Assembly (NCBI GenBank): GCA_900095095.1
Contig: FMBT01000417.1
Coordinates: forward strand, 1-64,000
Length of the DNA stretch: 64,000 bases
Reading direction: 5' to 3'
Source of the DNA: Fragilariopsis cylindrus CCMP1102
Taxonomy: Eukaryota > Bacillariophyta > Bacillariophyceae > Bacillariales > Bacillariaceae
Below are positions 1 through 11,109 of the stretch, in pieces; the stretch's first letter is position 1, and each line of letters begins with the position of its first letter. Both the position numbers and the translations under genes were made by a program. Under the pieces are notes generated by a model. That model was not told the origin of the DNA. It saw only the letters and a program-made list of their open reading frames with translations, and ran no database searches.

Positions 1-736
1 ATATCTTCTACACTTTTGTCCTTACGATTCTCGTTGTTGTTCTGATAGTAAAGAACAAAAGAGCCTGAGGGTGATACATTCAAATGAAAAAATCTACGCG
101 GCAGATAGACACAATATTCAGATGTGAACTCTATAGATTCTACCATTCCTTTTTTGAACTTAAGGGAAATCGGTATGGATGATGTTGGTGCCATATCACC
201 TGCAGGAACGACTGCTACAGCATCCGAATAACCATCAAAACATAATTCCTGTTGATGTGTAGGTAGACCAACATTAAAACCTTCGGCACGTCCTTTACAC
301 CATCCCATCCCTTCAAGTATATTCTTGTTATTTCATTGGCTGTTTCTGCTCCATGCAATAGTGCTACGGCCGACTGTCCGACTATTGGCTCAATAGAATC
401 TCCTATTAGTTTTTTAGTCAAGTCAATGGCAACTTTATCCGAACAAAGTCGGAAGGCACGACAAACACAGCGTGTACGAACAAGATCTGTAGATTCTCCT
501 ACATATGACAACACTACGATAAGTAAACATAACGATGATCCCATTTTAGTCGTTTCTTCTTCTGCCGTTGTATCATCAAAACCCAGTGCATCTTTGATCG
601 TTATTACGTTATCTATGTCTATGCTGCTACTTCTACTAGCAGTTGCTTGATTACATTCTTGCGAAAAAATATCGGATCTCTCTGTCTTCTTGATTGGTCG
701 ATCATCGTTCACAGAAACGCCATCAGAATCATCCAT
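1..736 (-). CDS. Hypothetical protein with F-box-like segment, partial, frame broken
   Basis: The first ATG of the open frame is at 736 (protein begins MDDSDGVSVND); the frame is open further upstream but only from a non-ATG codon, with a stop before that. The acidic, Ser/Thr-rich N-terminus is followed by a segment at about residues 75-95 (VLSYVGESTDLVRTRCVCRAF) that resembles an F-box core (hydrophobic helix, then dL.r.r.vcraf). This is inferred, not a firm family match. The frame stops at 215. In a frame shifted by one base, sensible coding (GMGWCKGRAEGFNVGLP, then VYLPRRFFHLNVSPSG) runs from about 325 to the window edge. The gene therefore probably continues beyond position 1 and carries a one-base shift near 310-335, real or an assembly error. 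It diverges from the next gene across a 514-bp promoter. Confidence 0.5.
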
Positions 737-947
737 TTTGGTGCTGGTGCTGGTGCTGGTGTTGTCCTCGAATTTACTCAATTTCTATGCTAATGAAGCC
801 TGTCGATGTCGATGTTGATTGATGATTGTGTTGATGTTGTTGATGGTTGATGTTTTGTTTTGTTTTGTGAGCTTGACGAGTGAAAGATTTAAAATATCAG
901 TCGTGCCGCGATTATATAACTTTATCCTTTCAGTACAACAACAGAGA

Positions 948-961
948 TTTGGCGCGCCAAA
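948..961. promoter_or_regulatory. E2F/DP-type palindrome
   Basis: TTTGGCGCGCCAAA is a perfect 14-bp palindrome matching the E2F/DP consensus (TTTSGCGC) on both strands. It lies between two divergent genes, 212 bp from the ATG at 736 and 290 bp from the ATG at 1251. The match is seen directly; cell-cycle control is inferred from the known family. Confidence 0.6.
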
Positions 962-963
962 AC

Positions 964-971
964 TGACGTCA
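964..971. promoter_or_regulatory. CRE / bZIP site TGACGTCA
   Basis: TGACGTCA is a perfect cAMP-response-element palindrome two bases from the E2F-type site. In diatoms TGACGT and ACGTCA are the core CO2/cAMP-responsive elements bound by bZIP factors, so this may tie the divergent pair to CO2, light or cell-cycle signals. The role is inferred. Confidence 0.55.
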
Positions 972-1250
972 TCGAAAATCCTATCTTTTGATTGAATTCG
1001 TGTCTTAGAACAAAACAGAAAAGTGTACAAGGGTATGTTCTTTGTTGTGTGCGTGAAGCGTTGAATAGAGCTGCTTCAAGATTATTTTTCATACACAATA
1101 ATAGTACCATTGTTTTGTTTGTTGTTTTCAGAGATAAGACTGCTATTGTTCTCGTAAAGTACCCACCAACATACGACACTCATCTTCTAAGATTCGGGCA
1201 GTAACAACGAAACGAAACGAAAAAAGTGAAAAGTGAAAAGCAACATAACC

Positions 1251-2681
1251 ATGATGAAGTTCCTATTGTTGTCGAATTCGCTTCTGTTCATGGCGTTGGT
1301 ATCGTCAACAATGGTAGCAAACTCTTGGGCGTTTAGTGGTCAAAACCCTGTGCCCGGCCGGGTCCGAACGCGACCACGGACCATCGCTCCCTTGCAAGAT
1401 ATGTTGGATGGGAATCCTCAATGGTACGAAGCTAGTGGTGGATCGAACAATGAAAATCGTCCCATGTCGGCGGTACGTACACGTAGTGCAACTACTGCTC
1501 CTCCTCGGGAGTTTGGGGACATAGGAGTAAAACCCGGGATGAACCTGGCGAATATTAGAGACCAAGGCATTCTGAATCGGCAACTGTGTTTTGCTGCCGA
1601 ACGATTTATTAAATATCAAAGTGGTTACTTTAGTCCAATGAGACCACACGATAATCCCAACATGGTTGTAAATGTGGACTACAATAGTTACAACGACAAC
1701 GGTAGCGGAAATAATTATTTGCAGAACCCCAAAAATAGTCAAAACAACAATAATTACAACGCCAACAATAGCAACAACTATAATCTAAAGCAACTACAAC
1801 AGCAACAGCAACAGCAGCAACGAGGCAGTAATAATTTCAACAATAATTACAACGCCAACAACAACAACAGTAATCAACGGCAACAGCAACAGCAACAGCA
1901 ACAACGTGGGAGTAATATAAACAACAGGGATTACAACGCCAACAACAACAACTATAGTCAACGTGGCAATTATAACAACAACAATAATTACAACTCCAAC
2001 TCCAACAACAACAATAATCAACAACGTGGCAGAAATAGAAAGCCGCTGTCTCAAAAAGAACTCGAACTTATTCGAGATCAACGAAATCGTTCCACGATTT
2101 TGGCAGACGATTTTGTTTTTAAGGGTCCCTTGATCGGTCCCTTGAACAAACCAGATTATTTCGACGTAGTCGATAATTATTTCCGGATCTATGAAGCATT
2201 CCCCGACTTGAATCCAAATTGTTATGGTTTCACGGTGGATGTCGTCGATCCTTTAACGGTTCGATTCTTTGTCAAAGCCACCGGAACATATCAACAACCA
2301 TTGGAGGGTGCCATTGGTCTGGGTGGTGGTTTATTGGGAAAAGCCGCTACGTTCATGACGGGAAAACCAGATGGACGACGATACATTGGTGCCACTGAAT
2401 CTTGGTCGATTACATTTAATTCATTAGAGAGAATGCAAGTCCGATGTTTGAGAGGTGGGTACGTGGTAGGCGAAGCTGCTGGTGGAATGACGACCGCACA
2501 AGGCAAGGATAGTATCTTTGGTATCCTTCAAACATTGGGCATCCCCGTACCATCCTTATCTGATTTGAAGGTCCAAAAACATTTGGGCAACAACCTCTTT
2601 AAAACTAGTGGTCGTCTATTCCCCAAGACATCATCGAGTAACAACAAACTTCCACGTTGGTGGAGGGATCGACTTAACTGA
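1251..2681 (+). CDS. Plastid-targeted SnoaL/NTF2-like protein with Asn/Gln-rich insert
   Basis: The protein is 476 aa, single exon. The start is ATG 1251 (tandem ATGATG after ataacc); the open frame 18 bp further upstream begins with GTG and is less likely. Residues 1-27 form a signal peptide ending …NSWA, followed by Phe28, the ASAFAP-like cleavage context of diatom plastid pre-sequences, so import into the plastid is likely. Residues of about 140-265 are a long Asn/Gln repeat tract. The C-terminal ~200 residues (from about DDFVFKGPLIGPLNK through VDVVDPLTVRFFVKATGTY) read as a SnoaL-like / NTF2-fold domain, a pattern seen in many stramenopile plastid proteins of unknown substrate. No catalytic residues can be assigned. 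The shared promoter with the gene to the left carries E2F-like and CRE sites. Confidence 0.75.
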   Translation: MMKFLLLSNSLLFMALVSSTMVANSWAFSGQNPVPGRVRTRPRTIAPLQDMLDGNPQWYEASGGSNNENRPMSAVRTRSATTAPPREFGDIGVKPGMNLANIRDQGILNRQLCFAAERFIKYQSGYFSPMRPHDNPNMVVNVDYNSYNDNGSGNNYLQNPKNSQNNNNYNANNSNNYNLKQLQQQQQQQQRGSNNFNNNYNANNNNSNQRQQQQQQQQRGSNINNRDYNANNNNYSQRGNYNNNNNYNSNSNNNNNQQRGRNRKPLSQKELELIRDQRNRSTILADDFVFKGPLIGPLNKPDYFDVVDNYFRIYEAFPDLNPNCYGFTVDVVDPLTVRFFVKATGTYQQPLEGAIGLGGGLLGKAATFMTGKPDGRRYIGATESWSITFNSLERMQVRCLRGGYVVGEAAGGMTTAQGKDSIFGILQTLGIPVPSLSDLKVQKHLGNNLFKTSGRLFPKTSSSNNKLPRWWRDRLN

Positions 2682-3323
2682 ATGTAAATGTGAATGAGAA
2701 TGAGATGATAATTTTTTTGGATTCCTTTAGGGGAGTGTGCATATTAATTAGCTAATTACCACTGTGTGAATTTACATATTACATCATATTATATCAAGAT
2801 ATTATACTATACGGGACTTGTTAACTTTTATTGAGCTATATATATATATATGTATATTTATTTATTTATTTATTGTACAATGTAGGTTTAAACCAAATGC
2901 TTACTCAATATTGCTACTTTGCCATTTACAGTCATCATTGAAGCTGTATAACGTATAACTAAACAAACTTTGCCATCTTCCATATTATTATGACTGGTAG
3001 GTAAGATACAACGTACTATACTAACTGCAGAGTGCTTGTACCGCAGGGAAGTTGGAATTTGTTTGTTTATTTTCGCACGATTGTCTTAATTCGCCGAGAA
3101 GATATGCATTAATATTAAATATGACGAGATGAATGTCACAACGTCGTAGTCAGCAGAATTGTGAATTCAATCACCCATCTCCGAACTCTTCGTCTTTCGT
3201 CTCTTCCTTCTTCGTTGTAGAGCTTGGTCAACGAAGCGTTCTTGTACACAATGATAATATAGTTGAGGAACAATAGACGATATTGCTTGTTATCGAGGGA
3301 GAGATTACAACAAAGAAGGAAGT
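2682..3323. other. Intergenic region
   Basis: This spacer has no convincing gene. It contains an AT microsatellite followed by a TTTA repeat (about 2838-2873) and otherwise unique AT-rich sequence between the 3' end of the SnoaL-like gene and the start of the RING gene. Short open frames here are shadows. Confidence 0.5.
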
Positions 3324-4316
3324 ATGTCGCAAATACCATTCAGTAGTTTGGTCGATAAAATTCGAAACGGCAATGACAATGACATCGACAATGATGATGA
3401 CGATGACAATGCTATGATTGGATTGACATTAATTTTGATTATCGTTTTATTCCTTTTCGCGTTGGTAGCGATACGGTTCTTATGTAACTGTTTATTCATC
3501 GACATTGTTCTTTTATCAGATTATAGTACAATAAAGAAATTAAAAGAACGACTAATATTCCTATTGTGCTGTTGTCGTACTACCGGTAACGATAACAACG
3601 ACGATGACGATACTTCTGATAACAGTGACGACGGTAACAACAACGATGATGCCTTGGAGATGGCGAACACAACTGATAGTGCTTTGGCGATCAAGGATAT
3701 ATTGATGTGTCTAACGTCTAAACAAAAACGAGATGTTTTATCATCTGTTCTTGTTAGTAAAATGGTAACCGAGAATGATTTGAATGATTGGAAGTCAAAT
3801 TCTGGAACATCGTCGATTATTACCATTCCAGATGGTGGCCCAACAGAAGTAGCAGCATCGGCAGCAATTGCTATGAAAGAGCAAAGCAACACTCAAGAGG
3901 AAAACTCATCGTTGACGTCATTATCATCGTCGCCGTCCTCATCATCATCATCATCGCTGCAGCAAACAATGGCGTTAGAAGAACAAGAACAAGGCAACAA
4001 CTGCGATGATAACAATGACGACGATCAGGAACAGGAACAGCTTAATTTTTGTTGTCCTATTTGTATCAATGATGTAAAAGTTGGTGAACAAATCTATATT
4101 TGTCATAATCATACTACTTCGGAAAAACATAATAATATTGATTGTCGTCATCATCATCATTTTCATTTACAATGCATAGTTGATTGGTTAAGTACTGGAT
4201 CAACAGTATGTCCTTATTGCCGACGTGTTATTTTAACACAAGATATGGTATTAGAGGAAATAAGGAAACAAAACAACAGCAGCAGCATTAAGCAAACTAC
4301 AACAACAACAGCATAA
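3324..4316 (+). CDS. Membrane-anchored RING-H2 finger protein (probable E3 ubiquitin ligase)
   Basis: A 330-aa single-exon protein starting at ATG 3324 (MSQIPFSSLVDK). After an Asp/Asn-rich stretch, residues of about 33-66 (MIGLTLILIIVLFLFALVAI and on) form one or two membrane helices. A Ser/Asp/Glu-rich linker follows. At about residues 243-298 lies a RING-H2 finger: CCPICIND, then a His-rich spacer, then HFHLQCIVDWL and CPYCRRVI, giving the C-x2-C…C-x-H-x3-H-x2-C…C-x2-C pattern with an unusually long, His/Asp-rich first loop. Membrane RING-H2 proteins of this layout usually act as E3 ligases in ER or endomembrane protein turnover; the substrate is unknown. The Asp and Ser runs are encoded by triplet repeats. 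Confidence 0.75.
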   Translation: MSQIPFSSLVDKIRNGNDNDIDNDDDDDNAMIGLTLILIIVLFLFALVAIRFLCNCLFIDIVLLSDYSTIKKLKERLIFLLCCCRTTGNDNNDDDDTSDNSDDGNNNDDALEMANTTDSALAIKDILMCLTSKQKRDVLSSVLVSKMVTENDLNDWKSNSGTSSIITIPDGGPTEVAASAAIAMKEQSNTQEENSSLTSLSSSPSSSSSSSLQQTMALEEQEQGNNCDDNNDDDQEQEQLNFCCPICINDVKVGEQIYICHNHTTSEKHNNIDCRHHHHFHLQCIVDWLSTGSTVCPYCRRVILTQDMVLEEIRKQNNSSSIKQTTTTTA

Positions 4317-4848
4317 AGGTCATACTTTTGACTATTTTATCCATACCGCACTACTAGCACAGAAGACAATAGACGCTTTTCTATACCATGGCTTCAGTAC
4401 TTAGTTGATTGGGGGTCCACGACGCCATCAATACAATGATTTAACTTAGTATTATTAGAAGATGGGATGTGATGCGACATTACATTTCCACTCATTTGGA
4501 TGGTTTCTACATACCTTTTGCAACGAGACTCATACAGCTGCGTCGCTTGATGAGATTGCAACAACAAACGACAATAATAGATAGGACAAGCACAAGGCAT
4601 AAATAATTTGTTGGCGATACCGGCAATGATACAAGCATATCACTGCATTTAACTTGGCATCATCACGCGGCCGCATCCTCAACCACCACCACCACCACCA
4701 GTAACTACAATTATAGCAATAGTACACAGTAATGATACCAGCCGCGTATTAGGAAACCAAAAAAGAAGTTTAGATGGAAACTTAATAACGTGTTATAAAT
4801 TGGCCTCATTCTAATGATCAATGACGATGAACGATTGATCAAAATTCC
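4317..4848. other. Intergenic region
   Basis: I see no supportable gene here. Overlapping short reverse-strand frames have no family signal and contain a run of Trp codons from a CCA microsatellite near 4684-4701, so I treat them as chance. Confidence 0.4.
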
Positions 4849-5295
4849 GTATATGTGATGTATGCCAACGTACGGATATGAATAGCTAAGATTGTGCAAT
4901 TTAATAATTTTATTTTATTAAATTAATTTTTTTTGAATAAATAATAAACATCGAATATCTTCTTCTCTTCTTTTTCACCAGCAGTATCGTATAGTATGTT
5001 TCCCCATCAAATCAAATCGTATTCCGGCATGTTATCATCCAACCAACCAAGTAAAATAAAACATAACATAAAGTATATGTGATGTATGCCAACGTACGGA
5101 TATGAATAGCTAAGATTGTGCAATTTAATAATTTTATTTTATTAAATTAATTTTTTTGAATAAATAATAAACATCGAATATCTTCTTCTCTTCTTTTTCA
5201 CCAGCAGTATCGTATAGTATGTTTCCCCATCAAATCAAATCGTATTCCGGCATGTTATCATCCAACCAACCAAGTAAAATAAAACATAACATAAA
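4849..5295. repeat. Tandem duplication of a ~224-bp unit
   Basis: Two head-to-tail copies, 4849-5072 and 5073-5295, match throughout by eye except for one T in a poly-T run (8 versus 7). Both start GTATATGTGATGTATGCC and end ACATAACATAAA. The unit is non-coding and AT-rich and lies 3' of histone H3. Near-identity means either a very recent duplication or an assembly artefact. Confidence 0.9.
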
Positions 5296-5574
5296 ATATC
5301 ATATTTGTTTTTACTTGTTGCCTCTCTCTGCCTGTTATTAAATCCAAGTCCAGAACATATTTTCTCTCCCTCCCTCCTCCTCTCTTCGTTTGATACCACT
5401 GGGAAGTATGCGATCTTCTACTATATAAATGATATTTCTCTTTTCGTGTACATAGTTCTTGTTCTTTTATCGTATATACATACATATATATATATATATA
5501 TATATGGTATAGAACAAAAACCTTAATTAACTAACAACCGTTCCAATTTATCTTCTTCTTCCTTCGAAAACCTC

Positions 5575-6187
<613 letters not shown>

Positions 6188-6276
6188 TGTTAAGATTGAT
6201 TGATTAACTGAGAAGTAATTTCTAAATATTTTATTAATGTTCGATGTTCTGTGTTAATGTTGTGATGTTACGGTAG

Positions 6277-6292
6277 CTTTCACGAGTGAAAG
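6277..6292. promoter_or_regulatory. Inverted motif CTTTCAC-GA-GTGAAAG
   Basis: Perfect 7-bp arms separated by 2 bp, upstream of the H3 start codon. Related TTCAC…GTGAA pairs recur upstream of other reverse-strand genes here (about 12828-12850, 55922-55931, 62127-62142) and a half-site is at 875-886. A shared promoter element is inferred. Confidence 0.45.
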
Positions 6293-6799
6293 GTCTCGTC
6301 TGTTGACGCAACTGTTACAATTTTGAGTTACACACCTGCTGCCAACGCGTGTGCTTTCTTTTCATCTCTCAACGAAGCAAAAAATAATCTTGTGCGGATA
6401 CTGTAGCACGAAGTACTTATTATGTATGAGATCATATGCATTAGGTATGCTTCATACGTATAAATACTCTCCACTTTGTATGAATCGTAGGTACATACAC
6501 AATAAATGTGGGTTCGTTCCAGTCCAAAATATATATATTTTTAATGATTACAAAGTAGAAAAAGATACTATGATTTACTAATAGTAACTCGAAGTACTCC
6601 TGCATACAGCAAATACAAAAATCAACGACAAGCGACTACAGTTCTGGTGGGAAAAAAACTTGTCACGATGTGTAATAGAGTTTAGTAATGATATTGTTTT
6701 GCCTAATGAGCCAAACAGAAACATTATAATAAAGATAGCAATTAGATTCCCTACAGGGTATAGTACCTAGTCTATCGCAATACAATCACGACAATCAGT
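6293..6799. other. Intergenic region
   Basis: Divergent spacer between histone H3 and the next forward gene. A 76-codon frame at 6351-6581 has no recognisable features and I do not call it. Confidence 0.4.
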
Positions 6800-7456
6800 A
6801 TGGTCACATTACAGAGACGACAGAATAATCATACCCGCAGTGGTAGTGGTCGTCGTCTTCCCGTAGTAGAAGATGACGAAGATGACATATTAAAAGAAAT
6901 CCAATACCTGCAAATAAAATCAGAAATGAAACGTATCGAAGATCTTGATTGTTGGACAAAATGGAAATACATGACATGGGTTTGTTTTGGATGTGCTTTC
7001 ATTCCATATACGAACCTTATTCCACAGAACAACAATACAACAAATGAATGGCGGATTGATATTGGATGGCGGCTCAATGTCTTTTGTTTCGTCGCTGGTG
7101 TGTTGATTCATTGTGAACATTGCCGTCGAATTGATTCACTCAAAGATGCAAAAATCGTAGAAATTGGTAGAGAGACCTACACCAAAATTAAATACGTCTA
7201 CTATGGTTTGGTGATGGTTTCCTATTTTTATGATGATGGAATATGGTGGTCATACATTAATTCATTGATTTGCATCATAATTGCTTTTCTTTCTGACATC
7301 AAGAGTGGGCGGCGGATAAATAATGCAGGCGCGTGGATTAGGATATGCATTACTATCATTTGCTGTTCAATAATTGGTTTTGTCTATTATGTAATTACTA
7401 AAATTATTATCTGGGAACATCAGGAGGAGGAGGAGGAGGAGGAGGATAATAAATAG
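6800..7456 (+). CDS. Hypothetical four-helix membrane protein
   Basis: A 218-aa single-exon protein starting at ATG 6800. The N-terminal ~45 residues are charged (RRQNNHTRSGSGRR, then VVEDDEDDILKE). Hydrophobic segments follow at about residues 53-70 (YMTWVCFGCAFIPYTNLI), 90-105 (LNVFCFVAGVLIHC), 132-166 (YYGLVMVSYF, then INSLICIIIAFLSDI) and 176-206 (WIRICITIICCSIIGFVYYV). The C-terminus ends in a run of Glu from GAG repeats. I do not recognise the family. Cys and Trp near the helices (CWTKW, HCEHCRR) could bind metal, but this is only a suggestion. No intron is seen. Confidence 0.55.
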   Translation: MVTLQRRQNNHTRSGSGRRLPVVEDDEDDILKEIQYLQIKSEMKRIEDLDCWTKWKYMTWVCFGCAFIPYTNLIPQNNNTTNEWRIDIGWRLNVFCFVAGVLIHCEHCRRIDSLKDAKIVEIGRETYTKIKYVYYGLVMVSYFYDDGIWWSYINSLICIIIAFLSDIKSGRRINNAGAWIRICITIICCSIIGFVYYVITKIIIWEHQEEEEEEEDNK

Positions 7457-8701
7457 ATCGAAAATAGGAAGTAGTGGCAATCTATAATGATCCAAAAGAA
7501 GAACAGGATGGTCAAATGAATCGATTGTGAATTATATTGGTAATAATCCTTTAAATGAAAAAGAAACTGCTTTTGTTAAATTCAATTCTTCAAGAGTACG
7601 AGATTATAAGCAACAGCGATAACAACAGAGTATGGTTACACTCTGACAGAAATTGAAAATATTTTGTGTAGAAATATATGTAGCTTTTGTACTGAAATCC
7701 AATGGACGAGGCAAAAATAAACCGTTAATGCTTAATGATTGCTTAATGAATGCTTAATGATTGTTTACAGTAGCACTTACTTATGCGAAGCCTTTTTCAG
7801 AAAAAGGAAGCGCATAAGTAGCATCATGGAATGAATAGACTTCTTCCATGTTTCTTGTACCGTGTGCCGTTTCAGAGAGCAAGAAGCTCTTCCAATGGTT
7901 TTGTCCGAAAAACATCTTTCCTGCTAATTAATTCTTTAATGGAATTTTCCTGTCAGGTTGCTACATTGTCACTATCAACTTTTTAATACCGAAATATCTG
8001 ACTAGCTCTTGATTGTGTCCAACAAAATTGCCATTCCATTTAAGTCCTTAGGAAGTTCTTATGTAAAAGAATAGATTTCAACCCCTCGGACACGTTCTTT
8101 CATGTGAGCGGAGAATGTTCTAATGCATACGGTACGCAAAATCTATATCTAATCTTCACAATTTTTCATCCTTACAGGGATGTGATCTTTTATAGTTTAG
8201 CATTATTTGTTGTCATTGAATTTGTTATGGAACAAAATGTATACTGATTCTTCCATAATTGAGAACTGCACCACATCGTACAGCAACACGACAAGCAAAC
8301 CAACGGCATGTGGGAAGGTGGCTTAAATATATATACATATTACATTTCATTCGTCCGATTCTTTCCATCATATTGAATACCCTGATATCGTCGAGTGGGT
8401 CATCAATATACTGGTGATTGCTTCTATAAATAAAAACAAGTATTGTAGAATGTAATTTTAAATAATAAATTAAGTAGCTTGCACTATTGTAGCTAGCAAT
8501 GATTATTACGATAGTTTTAAAAACTGGCTTATGACTACATAGCTATTTAGAGCGATCGCGTCTAGATTACTGTTGTTGATAAAGAAATTGAATGGAATAT
8601 TTGCTACTAGCTGTGACGTGTGTGTTCTGCAATTTTTTGGGGGAAACTTGATGCAATTTCTTGTGATATCTTTGCATCTGTCAACTCGAAGCAAAGGAAC
8701 A
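7457..8701. other. Intergenic region
   Basis: About 1.2 kb without a supportable gene. It contains three near-copies of GCTTAATGA (7731-7763) followed by a strong hairpin (7778-7820), and AT-rich unique DNA up to the 3' end of the nucleotide transporter. The overlapping 60-codon frames near 8506-8755 look like chance. Confidence 0.4.
7778..7820. repeat. Hairpin with symmetrical internal loop
   Basis: TACTTATGCG (7778-7787) pairs with CGCATAAGTA (7811-7820). Inside, AAG on each side forms a 3x3 loop, then CCTTTTT pairs with AAAAAGG around a 3-base CAG loop. The total is 17 paired bases in 43 nt. It is not linked to any gene in an obvious way. Confidence 0.8.
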
Positions 8702-11109
8702 TTATTCTTTCTTCGCCTTTTCTGCTGTATTCATTGCTGTTTGCGCAACAAATAAAGTGCTTAGTTTATTAGCGGCTGATAACCAAGCGAATAAAATAGA
8801 ATAAAAGATGACTGCCACAACAGGTGCTGCATTGATGATGTTGCCAAAACCAAACACAAGACTGCGAATTCCGATTTGAAGAAATAGAAACAAAATCAAA
8901 GAATAAAGAAAGGAACAGTAATGAGCATGCGTATCTCTTAATATAATAGCGTCGCATATGTACTTTATTTCTCTTTCCATCAAGTGACGATTATCGATGG
9001 GATTATTTCACTTACATCTGTTGGATGAACGATCCACCACTCTTTCCGATACGAGATCCTAGTACGTCGATTGCGGCCTTTCCCTTGACCTTAGACTCTT
9101 GATCTAATGGAATGTATGACATTTGTGTTGTAGGATCAAAAAGAGCATACTTGGACGTTTTACTCAGAAGTGATTGCATAGTTCCGAAAATAACAGCTAT
9201 GTGAAGTCTTGCGGGACTATCAGTACCCATCAAGATACAAGCAAAGAAGGGAGCTGCTAGAACTGACATGATCGCAGGAGTAGCCATTGCTCCCACTTTC
9301 CAACCAAGGATACGAATAACGTGAACGCCAAATAGAATAACTATACACGTACTCAGTCCGACCGCTGAGGAAAAGTTTCCCATAAATCGCTGATAATCCA
9401 ATGGATTTGGATATTGTTTCTTAACGAGAGATTTCCACATGACCTCAGTAAAATTAATACTCAGTCCGTATCCTAAAACAAGCGATGCTATCAATCTCAA
9501 ATATTGAGATGATGCTAAGAACTTCATCGAATCACCCATTGACATTTTAGGTTTTTTCTTCTTCTTTTCTGCGTCGTCGTCGCCGTTGCCCTCAATGGCT
9601 ACCGTAGATGTGTTTGTTAATTGTACTCCTTCCTTTCGCTGTATGTAACTTGTAGCAGCGTTATAAAAGAAACAAATACCACACCCCGCAAAGGTTATTG
9701 CAGCTGTAAGTCGATGCAAAGAGGATCCAAATGTTTCTGCCCGACTGGCAAACCGTACCACATATTGTCCTGCTAGGACCGGTGCCAGTCCACTCATTTG
9801 TGCAAATAATGGATAAAATCTTTTCGCCTGATCGACAGGAACATTCTCATTCGCAAATTGCCAGAATAAAAGACCGACCGAAACCGATGAATATATTTCT
9901 GCTACAACATAAAATAATGCACTCGTCCAGTGTGCAATGATACTAGCCAAAACGGTCATGCCACCACTACCACCAGAGCTTATTCCCAAAAATGTCTCTA
10001 CCGAAGAAAGCGTTGGATGCAACCAATCGGTATTGGGATAAATTAGCATGTCAAATATTATGAAAAAGATAAAGAACGGGATACACGTTGTGTAAAACAG
10101 TGTTTTCTTGCCCAATGAATCCGACATTTTTGAATATAAAGCGATAAATGCTGTTGCTGCTGGTAGAACGCCATAAATCTAGTATTGAAAAGTTATTATG
10201 TAGTTACAGGGATTTTTAAAAGGTGAGTGAAAACGTAAGCAAAAAATCATTAATTCACATCACAAACAAGTGAAACAAACAAAGGAATAATTAAAAGCTG
10301 CAAATGATGGCAACAAACTTTTTCCCTCCCACCATTTGCAATGGACATGCATGTTCACTTGGTAGCAATTGTTGAAAAGATGTAAAAATAATTCTTTTTA
10401 ACAACATAACATAAGATAGATAACATTAGATAACAATTTCACAACTACTTACCTTTAGAAAGGCAATAGCTTCTGCACCACATTGTGTCACAACTAACGT
10501 ATCTTTAGTATCTCTTGTTAATGTCAATGCCATTATAATAAAGAATTTGATTGATCCCATCAGTAAAAATTTAGTAACCTCATCTTTTCCATGAATTGGA
10601 AATAATGTTCGCCGTGCATCACGCCATGAAAATGGTTTCTTCTCCTTCTTTTCCTTACTACTGCTTGTGTTTGTTTCATCAGTCTCAACAGTCTCAGCAG
10701 CGGGTTTGATGGTGGTGGATTCTGCAGCAGCGACGACGACGGCAGCATCATCATCATCAGCCTTATCACTACTGCTGTCCCCGTCGGATGTACTGTCATC
10801 TCCTCCTCGAATACGATTAGCGGTTTTCGTCGTCATGCTACTAATATTCCAATTCTTAGTTTTTCTATTCTTGATGCTGCTATTGATATTGTTACTGTTG
10901 TTACTTTTACTATTCCTGTAGAGTTTTAAGGATCCCGATGATAATGATGATGATGTTATCGATGATACCACAAAGGAGGTTGATAGTAGAATAAGGCAGA
11001 CAAGTACAACGGGAGAGTTGATTCTCTTTCTTCTTCTTTTATATTTCTTTAACAACGGTGACGATGATGATGCCGATATTCCGCTTTCTCGAGTAGCAGT
11101 AGATGTCAT
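8702..11109 (-). CDS. NTT: ATP/ADP antiporter of the plastid/bacterial NTT type, three exons
   Basis: Exchanges ATP for ADP (or other nucleotides) across a plastid envelope or complex-plastid membrane. Exons are 10453-11109, 9016-10178 and 8702-8861, with GT-AG introns of 274 and 154 bp; the spliced length is 1980 nt, 659 aa. The start is ATG 11109; the longer open frame begins with GTG. Residues of about 27-50 are a hydrophobic signal/anchor, then a Ser/Asp-rich linker precedes the conserved core: TRDTKDTLVVTQCGAEAIAF at the end of exon 1, IYGVLPAATAFIALYSKM at the start of exon 2, SKYALFDPTTQMSYIPLDQE and GKSGGSFIQQ at its end. These are hallmark NTT motifs. The family usually runs 500-600 aa, so the N-terminal extension fits targeting. 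Which nucleotides it carries cannot be read from sequence. Confidence 0.93.

Noticed and set aside
4394-4899. Overlapping short reverse frames
   Set aside because: Contain Trp runs from a CCA microsatellite and no coherent protein features.
6351-6581. 76-codon forward frame upstream of the four-helix protein
   Set aside because: It begins with a non-ATG codon, AT-rich composition, no features.
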